Shown: one piece after another, positions 1 to 4,911 of the stretch
Layout of the letters: each line of letters opens with the position of its first letter
How positions within the stretch are numbered: the first letter of the stretch is position 1
Source: Stenotrophomonas sp.
GTDB taxonomy: Bacteria; Pseudomonadota; Gammaproteobacteria; Xanthomonadales; Xanthomonadaceae
Assembly: GCA_003248565.1 (NCBI GenBank)
Contig: QFOV01000207.1
Span: 1 to 6,137, forward strand
Reading direction: 5' to 3'
Length of the DNA: 6,137 nucleotides
Program-made: the position numbers and the translations under genes
Notes under the pieces: generated by a model
Told to the model about the DNA's origin: nothing
The model's database searches: none
The model's input: only the letters and a program-made list of their open reading frames with translations

Positions 1-49
1 CAATTTGTGTGACGTCGGCGGGTAATCGTGGTTTGCGCGCACATAACGG

Positions 50-78
50 TTGAAAGCGCTGCGGACGCTGCCTACACT
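50..78 (+). promoter_or_regulatory. Sigma70-type promoter for the 165-residue exported protein
   Basis: TTGAAA at 50-55 and TACACT at 73-78 are separated by exactly 17 bp, matching the -35 and -10 consensus well (5 of 6 and 4 of 6 positions). Transcription would begin near 84-86, leaving a leader of about 24 nt before the ATG at 109. The position argues against the longer reading from the GTG at 28, which would lie upstream of the transcript start. Confidence 0.6.
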
Positions 79-108
79 CGCCGCGTTAACTTGCCGAATG
101 GAAATTCA

Positions 109-606
109 ATGCTGCGTATCGCTCTGGCTGGTCTTGTCGCCCTGGCATTTGTGCCTGCCGCCCATGCAGCCGTGGATTGCTCGGCCAGTTCCGTGACGCC
201 GGCGCCGCTGGCCACCTCGTTGATCGCACCTGTGGCGTCGGAGCTGTATGTGCGTCCGGGCCAGCTGGGCATGCCGTCGGGTGTATTGAGCTCGGCCGGT
301 GGTGATGAGCAGTCGCTGGACCGCGTGTTGATGCGCCTGCGGGTCGAGAGCTGCAACAACGTCGCCAACGCCATTCCGGCGCGTCCGGCAATCAACGCCA
401 ACGATCCGGCTGCCTACAAGCCGCAGACCGAGTTCGACAACACGCCGTGGCGTTTTGACATGAGCCAGAACGGCAAGCGCATGACCGCCGAAGAATTCGA
501 TGCCTGGATGAAGGCGCGCGGTGTGCGCGTGGTCAAGGCACGTCCGGCCGCGACCGATCCGGCTGCAGCACCGGCTGCGGCGCAGCCTGCCGCCGAGGTC
601 AAGTAA
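109..606 (+). CDS. Small exported (periplasmic) protein with C-terminal FDAWMK module, function unknown
   Basis: A 165-residue protein that I cannot assign to a named family. Residues 1-20 are a classical signal peptide (short basic start, hydrophobic 4-18, AHA before the cut after A20), so the mature protein should be periplasmic or secreted. Two cysteines, C24 and C82, could form a disulfide. Residues 114-143 form a module with the pattern WRFxMxQ...MxAxxFDAWMKAxGxRVxK, followed by an Ala/Pro-rich tail (about 144-165) that looks disordered. The same module ends the lipoprotein at 1574-1870, so the two look like paralogues in the cell envelope. The ATG at 109 was chosen over the GTG at 28 because it opens directly on the signal peptide, has GGAA at 100-103 as a weak ribosome site, and sits downstream of the promoter at 50-78. 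The gene reaches its stop 26 nt before the putative start of the pseudouridine synthase. That it is a real gene is well supported; its role is not. Confidence 0.82.
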   Translation: MLRIALAGLVALAFVPAAHAAVDCSASSVTPAPLATSLIAPVASELYVRPGQLGMPSGVLSSAGGDEQSLDRVLMRLRVESCNNVANAIPARPAINANDPAAYKPQTEFDNTPWRFDMSQNGKRMTAEEFDAWMKARGVRVVKARPAATDPAAAPAAAQPAAEVK

Positions 607-632
607 GGCGGCAACAGCCGCTCGCAGTCCTG

Positions 633-1493
633 ATGTCGCCGTCCAAGCCGCCGTATCCTCCGCACGCCCGCCGCGCAACGCCCGGCGGGCGTTTGCTTTC
701 ACGTGCGCCCAGCAATGCAGCCCGCGCTGGCAAGGCCGCCCCTGCCGGGGTTCGGCATGGTCTGGCGCGGGTGCTGTCCAAGGCCGGCGTGTGCTCGCGC
801 ACCGAAGCTGCGCGACGGGTGCTCGATGGTCGCGTCAGTGTGGATGGCAAGGTGGTGCGTGACCCTGAGTTCCCGGTGATTGCTGGTCGCCAGCAGGTGT
901 TGCTGGATGGCTTGCCGCTGGCAGCACCGCGACGCCTCTACCTGGCCTTGAACAAGCCGCGTGGCCTGGTCACCACGGTGCAGGACGAGCAGGGCCGCGA
1001 CACTGTTTATCAGTGCTTTGAAGGTGCCAGCCTGCCGTGGATGGCGCCGGTAGGGCGCCTGGACAAGGCCAGTGAAGGCCTGCTGTTCTTCAGCAATGAT
1101 CCGGAGTGGGCGGCGCGTCTTACCGAGCCCAGTACCGGCCCATTGAAAACCTACCGGGTACAGGTGGATGCTGTGCCGGATGCGGCCGTGCTCGAGCGCA
1201 TGCAGGCGGGTATCGACGACGAGGGCGAACGCCTGGCGGCGCATTCGGTACAGCTGCTGCGGCATGGCGAACGCACCGCGTGGTTGGAGGTGGTGCTGGA
1301 TGAAGGCCGCAATCGCCACATCCGGCGCCTGCTCAAGGCGTTGGGGCTGGAAGTACTGCGCTTGATGCGGGTGGCGATAGGGCCCGTGCAGCTGGGCGAG
1401 CTGGGCAAGGGCCAGTGGCGGGAGTTGAGCCAGGCAGAGCTGAATGCGCTGCAGGCTGCCAGCAAAACCGCACATGTCAGTGTGAGTGACTAA
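633..1493 (+). CDS. Pseudouridine synthase, RsuA/RluB/RluE/RluF superfamily (rRNA modification)
   Basis: A 286-residue protein that should isomerise one uridine of ribosomal RNA to pseudouridine in the cytoplasm. An S4 RNA-binding domain spans about residues 42-98 (LSKAGVCSRTEAARR, then GRVSVDGKVV). The catalytic domain starts near 102: KPRG at 108-111, then GRLDKASEGLLFFSND at 141-156 with D144 as the expected catalytic aspartate, KTYRV at 172-176, and EGRNRHIRRLL at 224-234. These are the ordered motifs of the superfamily. The last usually reads NRQ/NRH followed by xRR, so it is intact. Residues 1-40 are a basic, low-complexity extension outside the S4 domain. The target (16S or 23S rRNA, and which position) cannot be read from the sequence, so no symbol is given. 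The start is uncertain: ATG 633 has no visible Shine-Dalgarno, and a terminator-like hairpin occupies codons 11-21. TTG 693 or GTG 771 are the in-frame alternatives. GTG 771 would leave almost no residues before the S4 core, and the RHGLAR residues just ahead of it look native. Confidence 0.9.
   Translation: MSPSKPPYPPHARRATPGGRLLSRAPSNAARAGKAAPAGVRHGLARVLSKAGVCSRTEAARRVLDGRVSVDGKVVRDPEFPVIAGRQQVLLDGLPLAAPRRLYLALNKPRGLVTTVQDEQGRDTVYQCFEGASLPWMAPVGRLDKASEGLLFFSNDPEWAARLTEPSTGPLKTYRVQVDAVPDAAVLERMQAGIDDEGERLAAHSVQLLRHGERTAWLEVVLDEGRNRHIRRLLKALGLEVLRLMRVAIGPVQLGELGKGQWRELSQAELNALQAASKTAHVSVSD
664..693 (+). terminator. Terminator-like hairpin inside the 5' end of the pseudouridine synthase frame
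   Basis: The arms ACGCCCGCCG (664-673) and CGGCGGGCGT (683-692) are perfectly complementary over 10 bp with a 9-nt loop. A competing hairpin pairs AACGCCC (677-683) with GGGCGTT (687-693) around a GGC loop. Either is followed by the broken T run TTTGCTTTC ending at 700. It lies 57 nt after the stop of the upstream exported-protein gene, where a terminator would be expected. However, it also lies within the apparent first codons of the pseudouridine synthase. The T tract is weak, so it could be a partial attenuator or chance in GC-rich DNA. Confidence 0.35.
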
Positions 1494-1573
1494 GTTCAAT
1501 AAATTCAGATAAATAGCTGCACTTGGTGAGATGGTGGATTAGACTGCGACTCTAATTACTTGAGGTTATTGCC

Positions 1574-1870
1574 ATGCAAGCTCTTTCCCGCGTCTCTGGC
1601 ATCGTTCTCGTGGCGGCTTCGGTTGCGGTGTTGGGCGGTTGCGCTTCGTCGGCCAAGAAGACCGCGAAGAACGACGACAAGCCGATCGAAGTGCGGGTGG
1701 AAGCACCGCTGGCCGAGAAGGATTCGCTGGGCAACTACCGTTTCATGATGCAGCAGGGCGAGCAGAAGATGAGTGCCGATCAGTTCGATGCCTGGATGAA
1801 GGCCAATGGCATCCGCGTCGCCAAGGGCGCCGCCGTGCCGACACCTGCAGCGCCTGCCAAGCAGAACTGA
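1574..1870 (+). CDS. Small lipoprotein with C-terminal FDAWMK module, function unknown
   Basis: A 98-residue protein with a clear lipoprotein signal: basic/hydrophobic residues 2-19 and the lipobox LGGC at 20-23, so C23 should be lipidated after signal peptidase II cleavage. Residues +2 and +3 are A and S with no Asp, which in enterobacterial rules favours transport to the outer membrane. A polar linker rich in Lys and Asp (27-50) precedes the module at 55-84 (YRFMMQQ, then FDAWMKANGIRVAK). This aligns without gaps to residues 114-143 of the exported protein at 109-606 with 17 of 30 identities. An Ala/Pro tail ends both. I do not recognise a named domain. The ATG is well supported by TGAGG at 1561-1565, 8 nt upstream. 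An 80-nt, locally AT-rich gap separates it from the pseudouridine synthase, so it may have its own promoter, but I could not define -35 and -10 boxes there. Two nt after its stop the hairpin repeats begin. Confidence 0.85.
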   Translation: MQALSRVSGIVLVAASVAVLGGCASSAKKTAKNDDKPIEVRVEAPLAEKDSLGNYRFMMQQGEQKMSADQFDAWMKANGIRVAKGAAVPTPAAPAKQN

Positions 1871-1872
1871 CG

Positions 1873-1894
1873 GTAGCGCCGAGCCATGCTCGGC
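1873..1894 (+). repeat. SMAG-type REP hairpin, copy 1
   Basis: GTAG at 1873-1876 followed by the stem GCCGAGC (1878-1884), loop CAT, and GCTCGGC (1888-1894), a perfect 7-bp stem. The GTAG tetranucleotide next to the hairpin is the recognition signature of REP sequences handled by REP-associated tyrosine transposases. This copy differs from the next two by C instead of T at 1877. It starts 2 nt after the lipoprotein stop, so it is at the 3' end of that transcript. Confidence 0.85.
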
Positions 1895-1919
1895 AAGGGC
1901 GTTACAAACAAACCCAAAC

Positions 1920-1942
1920 GTAGTGCCGAGCCATGCTCGGCA
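1920..1942 (+). repeat. SMAG-type REP hairpin, copy 2
   Basis: GTAG at 1920-1923, then an 8-bp perfect stem (1924-1931 with 1935-1942) around a CAT loop. It starts 47 nt after copy 1 and is in the same orientation. The 25-nt linker before it (AAACAAACCCAAAC at its end) resembles the linker before copy 3. Confidence 0.87.
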
Positions 1943-1965
1943 GAGGCTCTCCAAGCAAACCGACC

Positions 1966-1988
1966 GTAGTGCCGAGCCATGCTCGGTA
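1966..1988 (+). repeat. SMAG-type REP hairpin, copy 3
   Basis: GTAG at 1966-1969, stem 1970-1977 with 1981-1988 around a CAT loop. One pair is a G-T at 1971/1987, which becomes G-U in RNA. It starts 46 nt after copy 2 in the same orientation. A further small hairpin, GGTAAA (1985-1990) with TTTACC (1995-2000), overlaps its end. Together with copy 4 it makes an inverted pair. Confidence 0.85.
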
Positions 1989-2011
1989 AAGGGCTTTACC
2001 GATAAGGCTTC

Positions 2012-2034
2012 TGCCGAGCATGACTCGGCACTAC
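2012..2034 (-). repeat. SMAG-type REP hairpin, copy 4, inverted
   Basis: On the minus strand this copy reads GTAG (2034-2031), then a 7-bp stem (2012-2018 with 2024-2030) around a 5-nt loop. It differs from copy 3 at two of 23 positions. Being inverted relative to copy 3, the two can fold into one long stem of 21 paired positions out of 23 with a 23-nt loop (1989-2011). Such paired REPs are the commonest arrangement of these elements. Confidence 0.85.
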
Positions 2035-2042
2035 AGGACAAA

Positions 2043-2072
2043 AAAACAGGCGCCTTTCGGCGCCTGTTTTGT
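2043..2072. terminator. Bidirectional intrinsic terminator between the lipoprotein gene and kbl
   Basis: AAAACAGGCGCC (2043-2054) and GGCGCCTGTTTT (2059-2070) form a perfect 12-bp stem with a TTTC tetraloop. On the plus strand it ends in TTTTGTTTT; on the minus strand it ends in a run of six T. It therefore can stop transcription arriving from the lipoprotein gene on the left and from kbl, whose stop codon is 26 nt away on the right. Confidence 0.9.
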
Positions 2073-2095
2073 TTTCAAGCCAAGGGCAACAGCAC

Positions 2096-3310
2096 TCAGC
2101 CCTTGATGACGCCCAGCTCCAGGCCAATCCGGGTGAAGGCATCGATCGCGCGGTCCAGGTGTGCGCGGCTGTGCGCGGCGCTGATCTGGGTGCGGATGCG
2201 GGCCTGACCCTTCGGCACCACCGGGAAGAAGAAGCCGATCGCATAGATGCCTTCTTCCAGCAGGCGCTGGGCGAATTTCTGCGCCAGCGGTGCGTCGTAC
2301 AGCATCACCGGGCTGATCGGGTGCACGCCGGGCTTCACGTCGAAACCAGCGGCGGTCATCTTCTCGCGGAAGTAGGCGGTGTTCTCGCGCAGCGTTTCAC
2401 GCAGGTCATCGGCGGCGGCCAGCATCTCGAACGCCTTGATGCCAGCGGCAACCACGTGCGGCGGCAACGAGTTGGAGAACAGGTAGGGGCGCGAACGCTG
2501 GCGCAGCAGTTCAATGACCTCGGCGCTGGCGCAGGTGAAGCCGCCCAGCGCACCACCCATGGCTTTGCCGAGGGTGCCGGTGATGATGTCGATCTTCTCC
2601 AGCACGCCCTTCACTTCGGCCGAGCCGCGACCGGTGGCACCGAGGAAGCCGGTGGCATGGCATTCGTCGATGTGCACCAGCGCGCCGTACTTCTTCGCCA
2701 GCGTGGTGATTTCATCGAGCGGGGCGATGAAGCCGTCCATCGAGAAGACGCCGTCGGTGGTGATCAGCTTGGTCTTGCAGCCGGCGGCATCGGCGGCTTG
2801 CAGCTGCGCTTCCAGATCGGCCATGTCGCAGTTGGCGTAGCGGAAGCGCTTGGCCTTGCACAGGCGCACGCCATCGATGATGGAGGCGTGGTTCAGTGCG
2901 TCGGAAATGATCGCGTCGTTCTCGCCCAGCAACGGCTCGAACAGGCCGCCATTGGCGTCGAAGCAGGCGGCGTAAAGGATGGTGTCGTCCTTGCCGAAGA
3001 ACCCGGCAATCTGCTTTTCCAGCTGCTTGTGCAGGTCCTGCGTGCCGCAGATGAAGCGCACCGACGCCATGCCGAAGCCATGCGTGTCCAGCGCGTCCTT
3101 GGCGGCCTGGATCAGCTCCGGGTGGTCGGCCAGGCCCAGGTAGTTGTTGGCGCAGAAATTCAGCACCGTGCGGCCGTCGTCGAGGGTGATCTCGGCCGAC
3201 TGCGGGCTGGTGATGATGCGTTCGGACTTGAACAGCCCCTGCGCGCGGATGGCGTCCAGTTCCTCGGCGTAGTGCCGGGTCAGCGGGGAGATGTTCGCGG
3301 TTTCGGTCAT
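2096..3310 (-). CDS. kbl: Glycine C-acetyltransferase (2-amino-3-ketobutyrate CoA ligase)
   Basis: A 404-residue PLP enzyme of the alpha-oxoamine synthase family, EC 2.3.1.29. It cleaves 2-amino-3-ketobutyrate with CoA to glycine and acetyl-CoA, the second step of threonine breakdown after threonine dehydrogenase. The sequence follows E. coli Kbl (398 residues) nearly end to end. NFCANNYLGL is at 51-60, GFGMASVRFICGTQD at 78-92, SDALNHASIIDG at 136-147 with H141 expected to stack on PLP, and TDGVFSMDG at 185-193. D215 and H218 lie in DECHATGF, the Schiff-base lysine is K249 in TGTLGKAMGG, and R373 in RIRTQ should bind the substrate carboxylate. All key residues are present. The DECHATGF form resembles mitochondrial GCAT more than the DDSHAVGF of E. 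coli. The ATG at 3310 has no strong Shine-Dalgarno, but the N-terminus aligns with the family. The gene is transcribed alone: divergent from the porin operon and closed by the terminator at 2043-2072. No tdh is adjacent. Confidence 0.97.
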   Translation of the reverse strand: MTETANISPLTRHYAEELDAIRAQGLFKSERIITSPQSAEITLDDGRTVLNFCANNYLGLADHPELIQAAKDALDTHGFGMASVRFICGTQDLHKQLEKQIAGFFGKDDTILYAACFDANGGLFEPLLGENDAIISDALNHASIIDGVRLCKAKRFRYANCDMADLEAQLQAADAAGCKTKLITTDGVFSMDGFIAPLDEITTLAKKYGALVHIDECHATGFLGATGRGSAEVKGVLEKIDIITGTLGKAMGGALGGFTCASAEVIELLRQRSRPYLFSNSLPPHVVAAGIKAFEMLAAADDLRETLRENTAYFREKMTAAGFDVKPGVHPISPVMLYDAPLAQKFAQRLLEEGIYAIGFFFPVVPKGQARIRTQISAAHSRAHLDRAIDAFTRIGLELGVIKG

Positions 3311-3340
3311 GGCGGGGTCTTGCGGTCAAGTGGAACGCCA

Positions 3341-3346
3341 ATTTTA
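3341..3346 (-). promoter_or_regulatory. Possible -10 box for kbl
   Basis: On the minus strand TAAAAT matches the -10 consensus at five of six positions and would place the transcript start about 24 nt before the kbl ATG. No convincing -35 box lies 16-18 bp upstream, so this is a weak call resting on one hexamer in otherwise GC-rich DNA. Confidence 0.3.
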
Positions 3347-3386
3347 GCCTTCCCCGTGTCCCGGCGTTGTCGTCATGCGCAAAGGC

Positions 3387-3392
3387 TATAAG
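3387..3392 (+). promoter_or_regulatory. Possible -10 box for the porin-sulfate operon
   Basis: TATAAG lies 80 nt before the porin ATG. The best -35-like hexamer, TTGTCG at 3367-3372, is only 14 bp away, which is too short. A poor -35 would fit an activator-dependent promoter; sulfate-uptake operons are usually activated by the LysR-type regulator CysB. I could not identify a CysB site with confidence. Confidence 0.3.
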
Positions 3393-3421
3393 CGCGGCGG
3401 CCTAAGTCATTTCTCGGTAAC

Positions 3422-3453
3422 GGGTGTGCACCCGCAGCATCGTCTGCACACCC
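3422..3453. promoter_or_regulatory. Inverted repeat in the leader of the porin-sulfate operon
   Basis: GGGTGTGCA (3422-3430) and TGCACACCC (3445-3453) are perfect 9-bp inverted arms separated by 14 nt. The right arm ends 7 nt before the AGGAG ribosome site of the porin (3461-3465). It could be an operator for a dimeric regulator or an RNA hairpin affecting translation. The first arm can also pair locally within GGGTGTGCACCC, giving a mutually exclusive fold. Function is inferred from position only. Confidence 0.5.
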
Positions 3454-3471
3454 ACCCACCAGGAGACGCCG

Positions 3472-4899
3472 ATGACCGCCACACGCCCCCCATTCACCCT
3501 GCCGACCAGGAAGCTGTTGTCCCTCAGCCTGGTCCTGGCGGCGTGTGGGGCGGGGTCATCGGCGCAGGCGCAGCAACTCACCGTCGAGCAGTTGCAGGAG
3601 CGCCTGCAGCGTCTGGAGCGGCTGGCTGGCGTCAGTGATGGGGCAAGCGAAGGCGTAGGCCTGGCCGACCTGGACCAGCGCCTGCGCATCCTTGAACGCC
3701 GCCTTGAGCTGGCGGAAGAAGAACGCGTTGCCGCCGCAAAGAGCGCACCGAAGATCGCCATCGACCAGAAGGGCGCTTCGTTCAAATCCGGCGATGGCAA
3801 CTACGAGTTGAAACTACGCGGCCTGCTGCAAGGCGATGCCCGCGTGTTCCTGGGCGGCGATGCCAACCAGAACGACACCTTCCTGCTGCGCACTGCCCGG
3901 CCCACCCTGGAAGGCTCGTTGGGCAAGCTGGTGGCGTACCGCTTCACCCCGGAGTTTGCCGGTGACAGCGCCAGCATCGTCGATGCCTATGCCGATCTGC
4001 GCTTCGATCCTGCGTACACGCTGCGGGTCGGCAAGTTCACCTCGCCGGTCGGTCTGGAACGCCTGCAGTCATCCTCGGCACTGGTCGATGTGGAGCGCGC
4101 GCTGGCCAGCGAACTGGCGCCGAACCGCGACCTCGGCGTGCAGCTGCAGGGCGAAGTGGCCAAGGGCAAGTTCAGCTATGCGCTGGGTGTGTTCAACGGC
4201 ACCGTGGATGGTCGCGATGCGGTCACCAGCAATCCGGATGACGACTTCGAATATGCAGGACGCGTGTTCTTCGAGCCGCTCAAGGGCAGTGACAGCGCAT
4301 GGGCAGGTCTGGGCTTCGGCCTGGGCGCAAGCACGGGCGAAAAGCATGGCAGCGGCAACAACTTCCTGCCGCGTTACCGCACGCCTGGTCAGGCCACGTT
4401 CTTTGCTTACCGCAGTGCCGTGGTTGCCGATGGCGAGCACCGCCGCTGGTCGCCGCAGGGTTGGTTCTACCGCAATGGACTGGGCCTGCAGGCCGAGTAC
4501 ATCGCCTCGGAACAGGAAGTCGCGCGCAATGGCATCCGCAAGCGCTTGGACAACCGCGCCTGGCAGGCCACCGCCAGCTATGTGCTGACCGGTGAGGATG
4601 CGAGCTATCGCGGGGTGACGCCTTCGCGCCCGTTTGGGGTTAACGGTGGGCATGGCGCGGTGGAATTGACCGCGCGCTACGGCGAACTGCAGATCGATGA
4701 TGCCGCCTTCCCGTTCTATGCCGATCCGACGGTGTCGGCCTCGCAGGTCCGCTCGTGGACGGTCGGTGCCAACTGGTACCTGACCGCCAACCTCAAGCTG
4801 GCGACCAACTATCTGCACAGCAGTTTTGATGCGGCTTCCGCTGGCGCGAAGTTGCCTGATGAAAAAGCTGTTTTCTCGCGCCTGCAAGTTTCCTTCTGA
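3472..4899 (+). CDS. OprO/OprP-type anion porin, probably for sulfate
   Basis: A 475-residue outer-membrane porin of the phosphate-selective porin O/P family. Residues 1-33 are a signal peptide with a rather long n-region (KLLSLSLVLAA, then AQA before the cut after A33). A short coiled coil follows (LTVEQLQERLQRLERL at 36-51, and a second heptad stretch around 63-88), then the barrel begins near ELKLRGLLQGDARVF. Family-typical segments are GKFTSPVGLERLQ at 187-199, APNRDLGVQLQG at 216-227 and YALGVFNG shortly after. The last residue is Phe (RLQVSF), the signature recognised by the outer-membrane assembly machinery. ATG 3472 was chosen because AGGAG stands 6 nt upstream. A longer frame from 3424 would start inside the inverted repeat and spoil the signal peptide. 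Only 12 nt separate its stop from sbp, so the two are almost surely co-transcribed, and the likely cargo is sulfate rather than phosphate. Ion selectivity cannot be read from the sequence. A LAAC lipobox-like string at 22-25 is noted separately. Confidence 0.92.
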   Translation: MTATRPPFTLPTRKLLSLSLVLAACGAGSSAQAQQLTVEQLQERLQRLERLAGVSDGASEGVGLADLDQRLRILERRLELAEEERVAAAKSAPKIAIDQKGASFKSGDGNYELKLRGLLQGDARVFLGGDANQNDTFLLRTARPTLEGSLGKLVAYRFTPEFAGDSASIVDAYADLRFDPAYTLRVGKFTSPVGLERLQSSSALVDVERALASELAPNRDLGVQLQGEVAKGKFSYALGVFNGTVDGRDAVTSNPDDDFEYAGRVFFEPLKGSDSAWAGLGFGLGASTGEKHGSGNNFLPRYRTPGQATFFAYRSAVVADGEHRRWSPQGWFYRNGLGLQAEYIASEQEVARNGIRKRLDNRAWQATASYVLTGEDASYRGVTPSRPFGVNGGHGAVELTARYGELQIDDAAFPFYADPTVSASQVRSWTVGANWYLTANLKLATNYLHSSFDAASAGAKLPDEKAVFSRLQVSF

Positions 4900-4911
4900 C
4901 GGAGAGCCCTG

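Noticed and set aside
1..49. Possible tail of an upstream gene, with stops at 10-12 and 23-25
   Set aside because: Only a handful of codons would be visible in any frame, and none is recognisable, so no gene can be supported.
28..108. Longer start (GTG 28) for the first exported protein
   Set aside because: It would put 27 polar residues ahead of a clean signal peptide and lies upstream of the predicted transcript start.
1494..1573. Promoter for the lipoprotein in the AT-rich gap
   Set aside because: Several loose hexamers exist, but no pair matches -35 and -10 at 16-18 bp, so none is listed.
1873..2034. CRISPR array, because of evenly spaced repeats
   Set aside because: The repeats are hairpins with GTAG tails, one copy is inverted, the linkers resemble one another, and no cas gene is present. 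SMAG/REP elements explain them.
2069..3391. A 440-codon open frame on the plus strand opposite kbl
   Set aside because: It is antisense to a gene identified end to end. Its translation is low-information and rich in Gly, Arg, Gln and His, as expected from the strong third-position GC bias.
3424..3471. GTG 3424 as porin start
   Set aside because: ATG 3472 has an AGGAG site at proper distance and gives a normal signal peptide. The earlier start lies within the inverted repeat and has no ribosome site.
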